Positions 1 through 9,018 are shown, counted from the stretch's first letter. The stretch is DNA of 10,766 bases from Planctomycetota bacterium (GCA_030623665.1 JAUXLO010000040.1:1-10766); one strand, 5' to 3'. Notes: generated by a model not told the origin, from the letters alone. Program-made: numbers and translations.

Positions 1-23
1 CCGCCTCGCCTGCTCCCAGGCCG

Positions 24-735
24 TTATCCTTCCTGGAGGTAGAGGATTTTATCGCAGTTCTGACACAGTATAATCTCCTGTTTTCTGAGGAGCAGGTTGA
101 GGGTTTGGGGTGTTATTTGCATGAAGCAGCCTCCACATGCCTGAGCCGACACCTCTACCACCGCCTGACCGTCTTTTTGTATCAGTCGCTTATACTGGTC
201 TAGGGCTTCTTTGTCAACTTGCTGCGCGGTTTCTCCCCACTCCGCCCGTGTCTCTTCTATATTCTTGTCTATGACTGCGAGTTCGCCCTCCGCCGTCACC
301 CGCAGCTCAGCCAGTTCTTTTTTCTGTCTTTCTTCTTCCTTTGCCAGGTCTTTCTCCTCGGCGGTCATGCCTTCCAGCTCCGACATCATGGAGAGGATTT
401 CGTCCTCCAGAAGGCTCTTGTCTGCTTCTCTACCCCCTATTTCCGAGAGGAAGGCGCTGTATTCCTTATTGTTCTTTATCTGAAGGAGCTTTTCCCTGGA
501 TTTTCCTATTTGTTCCTCTATGCATTTAAGGTCCAGGTGTTTTCTGTCCATCTCTTTCTGAAAACCTGTTGAGTCTTCATGCTTAGTTGTGAGGAGTGTC
601 GTTGCCTCCTCAATCTGAGCATTTTTCTTTTCGAGGTGGCTAAGTATTGTTTTTTTCTGTTTATCTAATTTATGGGTTTTATTGTCGATGGACTGAAGTT
701 TCTTGAGAAGCTCCAGCCTATGCAGCCTAGATTCT

Positions 736-758
<23 letters not shown>
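24..758 (-). CDS. Coiled-coil zinc-ribbon protein (DUF164 / CT398-like C4 family)
   Basis: The 244-residue protein is mostly a charged, Lys/Glu-rich helical coiled coil (about residues 10-180). It ends in a C4 zinc ribbon with C208-x2-C211 and C232-x2-C235. This layout and length are those of the DUF164 zinc-ribbon family (HP0958/FlgZ of Helicobacter, CdsZ/CT398 of Chlamydia). Members have been described as RNA-binding or as partners of sigma-54 and secretion proteins, but the role in most bacteria is unknown, so no symbol is given. The ATG at 758 has a GGAAGGA ribosome-binding site seven bases upstream, inside the end of rpoD. The gene overlaps rpoD by 23 nt, so it is the third gene of the dnaG-rpoD unit and probably translationally coupled. 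Family assignment is confident; function is not. Confidence 0.88.
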
Positions 759-2399
<1,641 letters not shown>

Positions 2400-2403
<4 letters not shown>

Positions 2404-4187
2404 CGCGTCCTCTTCTGAGGAAGATGCGTAAGTTTGGCCTTCTCATGGAATTCCATCAGAAGCCTCGCCTCTTCCTTTTTCTGATTGCCATCCAAATTCC
2501 CTATTCTTTTTCTAGTATAACCTATTTTCTTCTTTTCCTCTCGTCTCTTTATGTAATGAATCCATGTAGCGAACAGCTCATGGTAATCGCCCTTCTTGTC
2601 CTCTAGGGTAATATCGGCGAGGGCCTTTGCGGGTTCACCCTCAACGAAGAATTGTACAAGGTCTACTTCAGTTACATGGCCGTTCGCACGGTAAATCTCA
2701 AGCGCCTTACAGGCTATCTCTTTGAGGCTCTGGGACTCAAATGCCTCTGGCCCTATCTCTGACTCAAACTCCTCAATCAACTCATTGTGAGAGAGCAATA
2801 GACTCAGGAGCTCCTTTTCTGCCCGGTAGTCTGCGTCAAAAACGGCCTTTACATGGACTCCGACATCTGCCGTCCTTGGTGCCCCGGAGAACTTTAATCT
2901 CCCGAGCTCCCGCCTTAATGTCTCTTCTTCAACCGACATCTTCTCCGCGATATTCTTTATGATGAGTTGCTGCCTGAGCTCGTTTGGAATCCTCAAAACT
3001 GTGTAGAGGAGCTCCCTTATTGCGGCAAGTTTGCCCGAAGGCGATGAAAGGTCTCGTTTCGCCTCCGCCATCTGCATCTTGAAGCTAAAGAAATCAAGTG
3101 CCTCCTCAACGAGTTCCATAAACTTGTCTGCGCCTTCCCTTAATATAAAATCGCAAGGGTCATTGGCTTCGGGGAGTTGGACGACCTTGGCTTCTATTTC
3201 CTCTTCTACCAGTATGTCCAGACTCCTATCGGAAGATTTCTTTCCGGCAGCGTCACCATCCAGGACCAGAACCACCTCTGGAGTCCACTGGCGGAGTAGC
3301 CTTATATGCTCCACGGTAAGCGCGGTGCCCAAGACCCCCACCGTATTAGAAATACCTTCCTGATGGGCCATTATTACATCGGTGTAGCCCTCCATTATGA
3401 GTGCCTTTCTGTCCTTAAGAATGGAGGGTCTTGCGGTATCTAATCCGTAGAGGCACCTTCCCTTGCTAAACAGGATGGTTTCCGGCGAGTTGATGTATTT
3501 TGGTTCCGAACCTTCCGAACCGGACATGCTCCTACCGCCAAAACCTACCACACGGGCAAGATGGTCGGTGATGGGGAACATCAGGCGGTTTCTAAACCTA
3601 TCATAAAAACCTTGACCACCGTCTTTGGCTACTATAAGGCCGGCGCCTTGCAGACTGGAATGGGATATACCCTTGGCCTGGGCCAGGCGTATAACCGAGT
3701 CCCAACTCTCAGGGGCATAACCTATCCTAAATCTGTTGATGGAGCTTTCTTTTATACCGCGACCGTATAGATACTCCCTTGCGGCCTTTCCCCCGCTGCC
3801 TAGCAGGTGTTTGTGAAAGAACTCTGCTGCAAGCTTATTGACGTCGTACAACAGTGTCCTGTTTTCACCTTTACTTTCTTTACTGCTTTGCTTCGGGAGA
3901 TCAACCCTTGCCCGTTCGGCTAATAACTTTACTGTTTCAGGAAACGAGAACCCTTCCTTCTTCATTAAAAATGTAAATACAGTTCCGCCCTCCCCACAGC
4001 CAAAACATTTATATAATTGCTTCTCGGGACTAACTGAGAAACTTGGCGTCTTCTCTGTATGGAAAGGGCACAGGCCGATATAATTCCTGCCGGAGCGTTT
4101 GAGGTTGACGTATCTATTAATCACCTCAACGATGTTTGTTAGTCTCTGGATCTCGCTAATCTTTTCGCTGGAGATATATCCAGGCAT
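2400..4187 (-). CDS. dnaG: DNA primase DnaG
   Basis: DnaG lays the RNA primers for chromosomal replication and works with the replicative helicase DnaB. The 595 residues show the expected order. An N-terminal CHC2 zinc-binding domain has C40, H43, C61 and C64 ([11 protein letters not shown], then KCFGCGEGG). The RNA-polymerase-like core contains [12 protein letters not shown] (about 195-206) and VVGFGGRS. The Toprim domain has MEGYTDV, with E266 as the acidic centre, and the metal-binding D310-G-D312. A less conserved, helical C-terminal helicase-interaction region follows (about 440-595). Length matches the family. The start is the ATG nearest the promoter at 4223-4250, with a GAAAGG site. 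The stop overlaps the rpoD start by 4 nt, so primase and sigma factor should be translationally coupled. Confidence 0.97.
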
Positions 4188-4222
4188 ACAGGGCCTTTCT
4201 TACGGAACTATTAAATCTATAA

Positions 4223-4250
4223 AGTATATCACAATTTGCGTAATAGTCAA
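4223..4250 (-). promoter_or_regulatory. Sigma-70 promoter of the dnaG-rpoD operon
   Basis: On the minus strand TTGACT (4245-4250) and TATACT (4223-4228) are separated by 16 bp. Each hexamer is 5/6 to consensus. Transcription would start near 4216, giving a leader of about 30 nt before the dnaG ATG at 4187. A direct repeat of GGCGAGC (4272-4278 and 4284-4290, 12 bp apart) lies just upstream of the -35. No other gene was seen between this promoter and the hairpin at 4332. Confidence 0.75.
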
Positions 4251-4331
4251 ATATTTGATTTAAAAACGTTTGGCGAGCTTTAAGGCGAGCGTTCATGAGG
4301 GTTTACAAAAAATGAAAAATTACAGGAAAGG

Positions 4332-4363
4332 TGCGAAGGGGATTTCCCAAAATCCCCTTCGCA
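4332..4363 (-). terminator. 14-bp hairpin after the small basic peptide gene, probable terminator
   Basis: A perfect inverted repeat of 14 bp (TGCGAAGGGGATTT with its complement) encloses a 4-nt loop. It begins 12 nt after the stop codon of the 25-codon gene on the minus strand. The run of U after it is imperfect (CCTTTCC, then TTTTTCATTTTTT about 15-27 nt further on), so termination may be partial. It would then let some transcripts read through toward dnaG, or simply protect the 3' end of a short mRNA. On the plus strand no clean T-run follows. Confidence 0.65.
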
Positions 4364-4375
4364 GAAAAGCTTTTC

Positions 4376-4453
4376 TTACCTACAGCGACCTTTGGCCTTT
4401 TTTTTCTTTACTGCCTTTCTCTTTGCTTTCTTCTTTGCCTTCTTTTTGGCCAC
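4376..4453 (-). CDS. Tiny lysine-rich basic peptide (25 aa), unrecognised
   Basis: A 25-codon frame starts with GTG at 4453 and ends with TAA at 4376-4378. The peptide begins MAKKKAKKKAKRKA and ends KAKGRCR. It has 13 Lys, 3 Arg, 5 Ala, one Val, one Gly and a single Cys at position 24, so 64% of residues are basic and none is acidic. The composition resembles the AKKKAKK tails of histone H1-like bacterial proteins. The size and charge also recall very small ribosomal proteins, but no homology is claimed. Evidence that it is real: a 10/10 Shine-Dalgarno match at the right spacing, consensus promoter hexamers (4505-4532) and a strong hairpin after the stop. It lies directly upstream of dnaG, the place rpsU occupies in many bacteria. 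Nucleic-acid binding or a regulatory leader peptide are both possible. Confidence 0.72.
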   Translation of the reverse strand: MAKKKAKKKAKRKAVKKKKAKGRCR

Positions 4454-4458
4454 TTTGT

Positions 4459-4468
4459 TCACCTCCTT
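4459..4468 (-). promoter_or_regulatory. Extended Shine-Dalgarno of the basic peptide gene
   Basis: The minus strand reads AAGGAGGTGA, complementary over all ten bases to the conserved 3' tail of bacterial 16S rRNA. Eight bases separate GGAGG from the GTG start at 4453. It is the strongest ribosome-binding site in the window and is what fixes the GTG start, since most neighbouring genes have weak sites or none. Confidence 0.85.
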
Positions 4469-4504
4469 CTAAAATTTTGTGTCATATACAACAAACTTGC
4501 ACAA

Positions 4505-4532
4505 ATTATAACAAAACAACGAGTGTTGTCAA
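4505..4532 (-). promoter_or_regulatory. Consensus sigma-70 promoter of the basic peptide gene
   Basis: The minus strand has TTGACA (4527-4532), a 16-bp spacer and TATAAT (4505-4510), both hexamers perfect. The DNA upstream (about 4533-4570 on the plus strand) is rich in A/T tracts and could act as an UP element. A second TTGACA at 4560-4565 has no partner -10. Start of transcription would be near 4498, with a leader of about 45 nt. Nothing else was seen between this promoter and the hisF stop at 4622; there is T-rich sequence but no clear hisF terminator. Confidence 0.88.
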
Positions 4533-4621
4533 GCAACTTTTGGCTTTTTTTGCAAATTTTGTCAAAAAAAATCCAAATCGGCAAAAATGGTCTGGAAGGA
4601 AAAAAGGGGAACGGGTAGGCG

Positions 4622-5383
4622 CTACAACCTCGTTGCGATTCCCTTCGCCTTGAGGAAGCGCTTGACATCGTCTATGGAGTATTCTCTGTAGTGGAATACG
4701 GAGGCGGCCAGGGCTGCGTCTGCCCTGCCAACGGTAAAGACGTCATAGAAGTGTTCCAGTCTGCCTGCGCCGCCGGAAGCAATAATGGGTATGTTGGTGG
4801 CCTCCGATACCTTGCGGGTGAGTTCGTAATCATATCCTTCCTTTGTGCCATCACAATCCATGCTGGTAAGTAATATCTCGCCTGCACCCCTCTTCTCGGC
4901 CTCCTTTGCCCACTCCAATGCGTCGACACCTGTAGGTGTGCGGCCGCCGTTTACATAGACCGCCCATCCCGGCTTGTCATCCGTCCGCTTTGCGTCTATA
5001 GCCACTACAATACACTGACTGCCATAGCGGCGTGAGGCACGATTAATTAACTCAGGGTCTTTTACTGCTGCGGTATTGATAGAGACCTTATCCGCTCCGG
5101 CCCTGAGCAACCTGCGGAGGTCTTCCAGGGTGCGCACCCCTCCTCCTACCGTCAGGGGGATGAAGACCTTGGAGGCCGTCGCTGCCACGACGTCAATAAT
5201 GATGTCTCTTTCTTCGTGGGAGGCGGTTATGTCCAGGAAGGTTATCTCGTCAGCGCCTTCCTGGTCGTAAAACGCCGCTACCTCAACGGGATCGCCGGCA
5301 TCTCGAAGGTTGAGAAATTTTGTTCCCTTTACGACCCTCCCGTCTTTTACGTCCAGGCAGGGGATGATTCTTTTCGCTAGCAT
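4622..5383 (-). CDS. hisF: Imidazole glycerol phosphate synthase cyclase subunit HisF
   Basis: HisF uses ammonia delivered by the glutaminase HisH to convert PRFAR into imidazole glycerol phosphate and AICAR, linking histidine and purine synthesis in the cytoplasm. The 253 residues form the usual (beta/alpha)8 barrel. It opens with [19 protein letters not shown], where D11 is one catalytic aspartate; D130 in [10 protein letters not shown] is the other. Phosphate-binding loops include TVGGGVRT (about 78-85), [10 protein letters not shown] and IIASGGAG. Length is normal. No other his gene is in the window, so hisF stands apart from hisH and hisA here. The ATG at 5383 matches the conserved N-terminus but has no recognisable Shine-Dalgarno sequence (CGTTACCACAA precedes it). 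It probably has its own promoter or depends on read-through from thiG across a 200-nt gap. Confidence 0.96.
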   Translation of the reverse strand: MLAKRIIPCLDVKDGRVVKGTKFLNLRDAGDPVEVAAFYDQEGADEITFLDITASHEERDIIIDVVAATASKVFIPLTVGGGVRTLEDLRRLLRAGADKVSINTAAVKDPELINRASRRYGSQCIVVAIDAKRTDDKPGWAVYVNGGRTPTGVDALEWAKEAEKRGAGEILLTSMDCDGTKEGYDYELTRKVSEATNIPIIASGGAGRLEHFYDVFTVGRADAALAASVFHYREYSIDDVKRFLKAKGIATRL

Positions 5384-5427
5384 TTGTGGTAACGTTTATA
5401 AAACGAGGCCCCTCAAAATCCTCTAGA

Positions 5428-5459
5428 ATTGTCATTCTAAGGGAGCGAAACGACCGAAG
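5428..5459. repeat. Degenerate copy of a short dispersed repeat
   Basis: The plus strand reads TTGTCATTCTAAGGGAGCG followed by AAACGACCGAAG. From memory this closely resembles a repeat scattered through many environmental bacterial genomes, usually of the form TCATTCTGAGGGAGCGAAACGACCGAAGAATC. It here diverges after CCGAAG. Its antisense translation gives the familiar spurious peptide LRSFRSLRMT. Two small hairpins are formed: one around 5426-5439 (AGAAT, loop TGTC, ATTCT) and one at 5450-5463 (ACGAC, loop CGAA, GTCGT). It sits in the hisF leader. Whether other copies exist in this genome cannot be seen from the window. Confidence 0.5.
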
Positions 5460-5583
5460 TCGTGCCATAGGTTGAAGGTCCACCATAGGCGGATCAGGAT
5501 GAAATTTGTTGTCTAAAGGCGTTTGACACGGTCTTGTAATATTAGTCTTTTAGATTTTAGGAGGCATTATCTATTTGTGCCAG

Positions 5584-6378
5584 CTAAAAATCCTTTTCAG
5601 GACTCGACGCCTTTGCGTAGAGGCGTTTGGGGATTCTTCCGGCAAGGTAGGCGAGTCTGCCCGATTCACAGGCGTGCTTCATGGCCCCGGCCATCTTCAC
5701 GGGGTTCTTTGCATGGGCTATGCCGGTATTGAGTAGTACTCCCTTGCATCCGAGTTCCATGGCTATGGTCACGTCAGATGCGGTACCCACCCCGGCGTCT
5801 ACTATAATGGGTACTTTTGCGTTCTCCAGTATGATGCGGATGTTATTTGTGTTTAAGATTCCCTGGCCAGAACCAATTGGGGCGCCGGCGGGCATGACGC
5901 TGGTAACCCCTATGTCCTCCAGTTTCCTGGCAATTATCGGGTCGTCTGTAGTATATACCAGTACGGTAAAGCCGTCCTTGACGAGTTGTTTTGCGGCCTC
6001 TAGTGTGCCGACAGGGTCCGGGAGCAACGTCCGTTCATCTGCCAGCACCTCCAGCTTTATCATATCCGAGATACCCGTCTCCCTGGCCAGGTGGGCCGTG
6101 CGGATGGCCTCGTCTGCGCTGTAGCAGCCTGCCGTGTTGGGTAGGATCGTGTAACGGTTGGTGTCTATGTAATCGAGCAATGACTCTTGTGGGGAATCTT
6201 TCAGGCTGAGACGCCTCACTGCCACGGTGACTACCTCTGCCCCGCTCGCCTCAAGGGCGTGGCGCATTACCTCCATTGAGGGGTACTTGCCGGTACCAAC
6301 AAACAGCCTTGAGTTGAAGGTGTACTTCCCTAGCTGGAGTGTGTCTTCCCGGCCCTCTTTAAGAATGGTCTTTCCCAT
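5584..6378 (-). CDS. thiG: Thiazole synthase ThiG
   Basis: ThiG condenses 1-deoxy-D-xylulose 5-phosphate, dehydroglycine and the sulfur carried by ThiS thiocarboxylate into the thiazole phosphate moiety of thiamine. The 264-residue TIM-barrel protein shows [12 protein letters not shown] near the N-terminus and [11 protein letters not shown] (about 46-56). The Schiff-base lysine is K108 in MIKLEVLAD. The phosphate-binding loops are [13 protein letters not shown] and [14 protein letters not shown], and the C-terminus carries the usual [13 protein letters not shown]. Length is typical. The gene starts 14 nt after the thiS stop, so both proteins of the thiazole complex are made together. The nearest GGAGG lies 18 nt upstream, inside the end of thiS, so initiation may depend on ribosomes finishing thiS. 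ThiF and ThiH/ThiO are not in the window. Confidence 0.97.
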   Translation of the reverse strand: MGKTILKEGREDTLQLGKYTFNSRLFVGTGKYPSMEVMRHALEASGAEVVTVAVRRLSLKDSPQESLLDYIDTNRYTILPNTAGCYSADEAIRTAHLARETGISDMIKLEVLADERTLLPDPVGTLEAAKQLVKDGFTVLVYTTDDPIIARKLEDIGVTSVMPAGAPIGSGQGILNTNNIRIILENAKVPIIVDAGVGTASDVTIAMELGCKGVLLNTGIAHAKNPVKMAGAMKHACESGRLAYLAGRIPKRLYAKASSPEKDF

Positions 6379-6392
6379 AGTGAAAAAACGAC

Positions 6393-6593
6393 CTAACCTC
6401 CGCCCACAAACGTGACAATCTCAAGGGTGTCGTCTTCCTTTAGCAGCCTTTCCCTGAGTTTGTCGCCCGGAAGGACCTTGCGGTTCAGTTCCACGGCCAC
6501 AGGGCGGTTACTTATACCCAGTGAGTCCAATAACTCCTGCACCGTTATGCCGTCGGGATATGTCCTGGTCTCACCATTTATTTTAAGGCGCAT
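6393..6593 (-). CDS. thiS: Sulfur carrier protein ThiS
   Basis: This 66-residue ubiquitin-fold protein carries sulfur as a C-terminal thiocarboxylate to ThiG. The diagnostic features are its small size, the beginning MRLKINGE, the motif [10 protein letters not shown] (about 31-40) and the ending IVTFVGGG with the terminal Gly-Gly that is adenylated by ThiF. The order thiS-thiG is a common one. The gene lies 19 nt downstream of the gltA-like gene on the same strand, which suggests that it belongs to the nfnA-nfnB transcription unit. The ATG at 6593 has only a weak purine-rich stretch (AACAGAAAAAAG) before it. No truncation is seen. Confidence 0.96.
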   Translation of the reverse strand: MRLKINGETRTYPDGITVQELLDSLGISNRPVAVELNRKVLPGDKLRERLLKEDDTLEIVTFVGGG

Positions 6594-6612
6594 CTTTTTT
6601 CTGTTTCAGTAT

Positions 6613-8058
6613 TTATGCGGATTTTTTGGCCCTGACGTACTGGTCAATGGCCTGTGCTGCGGTCTTGCCGGCACCCATTGCCAGTATAACCGTGGCAGCG
6701 CCCGTAACAATGTCTCCCCCCGCAAAGACTCCCTCTTTGTCAGTCTGGCAGGTTTCGTTGTCTACTACGATAGTACCCTTTGGTGTTACCTGTATACCGG
6801 GGGTGGTCATGGGAACCAGCGGGTTGGGGCTGGTTCCGAGTGCCATTATAACGCAGTCCACATCCAGTACAAACTCCGAATCCTTTATCGGTACCGGACG
6901 TCTGCGTCCAGAGTCATCCGGTTCTCCGAGTTCCATCCTTATACACTCGAGGGCCTTTACCCAGCCCTTATCGTCTCCCAATACCTTGACCGGGTTGGTC
7001 AAGAGCATAAACTTTAAGCCTTCTTCTTCACCGTGCTTTGTTTCTTCTATACGGGCCGGCATTTCGTCCCTGGAGCGGCGGTACACGATGTAGACCTCCT
7101 CGGTGCCCAGGATCCTTAAGGACGTGCGTGCGGCGTCCATTGCCACGTTACCCCCGCCCACTACTGCGATACGCTTCTTCTTCAGGAGCGGCGTGGCGTA
7201 GTCAGGGTCGTAGGCCTTCATCAAATTTGCCCTGGTCAGGTATTCATTGGCTGAGTATACGCCGCAGAGGTTCTCGCCGGGGATGCCCATAAACATGGGC
7301 AGCCCTGCACCCACCGCCACGAATACGGCGTCAAAGCCATTGTTCAACAGCTCGTCTACCGTCTCCACCTTCCCGATGACCGAATCCACTTCTATCTTGA
7401 CGCCCAACTTCTTCAGGTATTCTATCTCTGAGTTTACAATGGCCTTGGGCAGCCGGAACTCCGGGATGCCGTAGAGAAGCACTCCGCCTGGTTTGTGCAA
7501 GGCCTCAAATATCACCACCTCGTGGCCCATCTTAACCAATTCCCCGGCGGCCGACAGTCCCGCAGGGCCAGAGCCAACGATGGCGACCTTGCGGCCGGTA
7601 GAGGGTTGCTTCTCTGGTATCTTAATCTCTCCCCGTTCCCTCTCGGCGTCCGCAGCGAAGCGCTCGAGGTTGCCGATAGCGACGGACGTAAACTTCTTGG
7701 CAACGATGCACACCTTCTCGCACTGGTCCTCCTGGGGGCAGACGCGTCCGCAGACTGCGGGGAGGCTGTTGGTTTCCTTTATCTTCCTGGCTGCGCCAAC
7801 GAAATTATCCTCCGCTATAAGCTTTATGAAAGCAGGGATGTCAATGCCCACCGGACAGCCGGCCACACACAGCGGCTTCTTGCATTGGAGACACCGCAGA
7901 GCCTCCCTCTGGGCCATCTCGACCGTATAGCCCGCAGGCACCTCGTCCCAGTCCGTAGCCCTCTGCTGTGCGTCACGCTCCGGCATGTGGGTGCGGGGCT
8001 GCTTATGCATGTCCTTAAGATTATGTTTTTCGTCACACACAGGGGTGTCGTCTGTCAT
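6613..8058 (-). CDS. nfnB: NfnB/SudA-type flavoprotein (often named glutamate synthase small subunit, GltA)
   Basis: The 481-residue protein is the large subunit of an NADH-dependent reduced ferredoxin:NADP+ oxidoreductase (NfnAB), or the homologous SudA of archaeal sulfide dehydrogenase. The N-terminal part binds two [4Fe-4S] clusters: C56-x2-C59-x4-C64-x3-C68 (CLQCKKPLCVAGCPVG) and C103-x3-C107-x5-C113-x3-C117. Next come an FAD-binding VGSGPAGLSAAGE (about 161-173), an NADP(H)-binding VVGGGNVAMDAAR (about 299-311) and the C-terminal FAD motif VFAGGDIVTGA. It looks like glutamate synthase small subunit, and no large GltB is present in the window. The upstream partner, however, is an NfnA homologue overlapping it by 4 nt (ATGA), which favours Nfn. 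An AGGAGG site seven bases upstream of the ATG lies inside nfnA. Which physiological direction it runs in is unknown. Confidence 0.87.
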   Translation of the reverse strand: MTDDTPVCDEKHNLKDMHKQPRTHMPERDAQQRATDWDEVPAGYTVEMAQREALRCLQCKKPLCVAGCPVGIDIPAFIKLIAEDNFVGAARKIKETNSLPAVCGRVCPQEDQCEKVCIVAKKFTSVAIGNLERFAADAERERGEIKIPEKQPSTGRKVAIVGSGPAGLSAAGELVKMGHEVVIFEALHKPGGVLLYGIPEFRLPKAIVNSEIEYLKKLGVKIEVDSVIGKVETVDELLNNGFDAVFVAVGAGLPMFMGIPGENLCGVYSANEYLTRANLMKAYDPDYATPLLKKKRIAVVGGGNVAMDAARTSLRILGTEEVYIVYRRSRDEMPARIEETKHGEEEGLKFMLLTNPVKVLGDDKGWVKALECIRMELGEPDDSGRRRPVPIKDSEFVLDVDCVIMALGTSPNPLVPMTTPGIQVTPKGTIVVDNETCQTDKEGVFAGGDIVTGAATVILAMGAGKTAAQAIDQYVRAKKSA

Positions 8059-8912
8059 TTCTTCGCCTCCTGGGCCACTTTCGCCCCATGTGTGCTGTTG
8101 AACCTTTGGTCCATCTCCTTTTCCTCTTCGGTATAGATCTTCAGTCTCGTCATAAGCTCTTTAAAGTCGACCTGGTGGCCGTCAAACTCAGGTCCTTCCA
8201 CACAGCCGAACCTGGTCACTCCTCCTACGGTTACCCTGCAGGCACCGCACATACCGGTCGCATCAACCATTATTGGATTAAGACTTACTACGGTCTTTAT
8301 GCCATACGGCCTGGTCACGTCGCTTACGGCGGCCATAAGGGGTACAGGCCCGACCGCCACTACAAGGTCTATCTTCTTGCCGTCATCTATGAGTTTCTGA
8401 AGGGCCTGCGTCGGAAAGCCTTGAAAGCCGCGTGAGCCGTCGTCGGTACAGATTACCAGCTCGTGGCTTATTGCCTTCATCTCGTCTTCAAACATGAGGA
8501 GGTTCTTGTTCCGGGCGCTTATCATCGCTATGACATGATTCCCTGCCTCGTAAAGGGCCTTCGTGATGGGCATGCCCAGGGCGGTTCCCAGGCCTCCGCC
8601 TATAGATACGACGGTGCCAAAATTCTCGATATGGGTGGGATGGCCCAGCGGGCCGGCGACGTCCTGGATGTAGTCCCCCACTCCCAGGGTTGCCAGTAGT
8701 TTGGTAGTGTAACCCACGGTTTGGAATATAATCGTGATGGTGCCCGCCTCGGGGTCGGAATCGGCGATGGTCAGAGGAATCCTTTCTCCGGTCTCGTCTA
8801 CCCGTATCATGACAAACTGCCCCGCCTTCCTTTTTTTGGCGACCCTCGGGACCTCAACTACCAGTCTGTAAATAATTTCGCTGAGTTGTTCCTTATCTCG
8901 TATCTTGAACAT
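8055..8912 (-). CDS. nfnA: NfnA/SudB-type ferredoxin-NADP+ reductase subunit alpha
   Basis: This 285-residue protein belongs to the ferredoxin-NADP reductase/PyrK-like family and is the small subunit partner of the following gene. It has an N-terminal FAD-binding beta-barrel with RIPLTIAD (about 44-51) and an NAD(H)-binding Rossmann part starting SIGGGLGTALG (about 103-113). A C-terminal [2Fe-2S] segment contains D217, C222, C225 and C237 (VDATGMCGACRV, then RFGCVEGPEFDGH). One Asp plus three Cys is the unusual ligand set known for the Pyrococcus sulfide dehydrogenase and for Nfn, and supports this family over PyrK. In NfnAB this subunit takes NADH, and the complex bifurcates electrons between NADP(H), NAD(H) and ferredoxin. 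The ATG at 8912 has a GGGAAAG site. A terminator hairpin lies 42 nt upstream, so expression may be attenuated. Confidence 0.9.
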   Translation of the reverse strand: MFKIRDKEQLSEIIYRLVVEVPRVAKKRKAGQFVMIRVDETGERIPLTIADSDPEAGTITIIFQTVGYTTKLLATLGVGDYIQDVAGPLGHPTHIENFGTVVSIGGGLGTALGMPITKALYEAGNHVIAMISARNKNLLMFEDEMKAISHELVICTDDGSRGFQGFPTQALQKLIDDGKKIDLVVAVGPVPLMAAVSDVTRPYGIKTVVSLNPIMVDATGMCGACRVTVGGVTRFGCVEGPEFDGHQVDFKELMTRLKIYTEEEKEMDQRFNSTHGAKVAQEAKK

Positions 8913-8924
8913 TTAGCTTTCCCG

Positions 8925-8942
8925 CATCTAATCTGTTAGATG
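8925..8942 (-). other. Small hairpin in the nfnA 5' leader
   Basis: A perfect 7-bp stem (CATCTAA/TTAGATG on the minus strand) with the tetraloop CAGA lies just upstream of the nfnA ribosome-binding site, between the terminator and the start codon. It could affect translation or be an mRNA-stability element. It could also be chance, since the stem is short and A/T-rich. Confidence 0.3.
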
Positions 8943-8954
8943 TTTCGTATAAAT

Positions 8955-8994
8955 AAAAAAAGGGCCGCTCGATTTACCCAGTATCGGACGGCCC
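8955..8994 (-). terminator. Intrinsic terminator in the nfnA leader
   Basis: On the minus strand GGGCCGTCCGAT pairs with ATCGAGCGGCCC. The stem is 12 bp with one G-U wobble and one A-C mismatch, the loop is 9 nt, and seven T residues follow directly, then ATTTA. This is a textbook Rho-independent terminator, and it is oriented only for the minus strand. Its U-tract ends 42 nt before the nfnA ATG. No minus-strand gene precedes it in the window, because the neighbour nrnA runs the other way. It therefore most likely ends a short leader or small RNA made from the nrnA/nfnA control region. Confidence 0.8.
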
Positions 8995-9018
8995 CATTAA
9001 ATATATTAACGGCGTGCC

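Noticed and set aside
4363..4376. Perfect palindrome AGAAAAGCTTTTCT after the basic peptide gene
   Set aside because: As RNA it has no loop and is made mainly of A/T pairs next to the stop codon; more likely incidental than an operator.
4270..4653. Plus-strand open frame of 127 codons across the gap between dnaG and hisF
   Set aside because: It runs antisense through the basic peptide gene, its promoter and the 14-bp hairpin. Its Phe/Leu/Ser-rich translation is simply the complement of Lys/Ala codons.
5283..5486. Minus-strand 67-codon open frame covering the start of hisF
   Set aside because: It overlaps the real hisF start in another frame, and its N-terminal part translates the dispersed repeat (LRSFRSLRMT), a common artefact.
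5523..5732. Plus-strand frame with an AGGAGG at about 5559-5564
   Set aside because: It runs antisense into the thiG 3' end, has no recognisable protein features, and the AGGAGG is not at a usable distance from an ATG.
6613..8058. Reading the large flavoprotein as genuine glutamate synthase small subunit
   Set aside because: The overlapping NfnA/SudB partner with the Asp-Cys3 cluster site and the absence of GltB nearby favour NfnB, although sequence alone does not exclude it.
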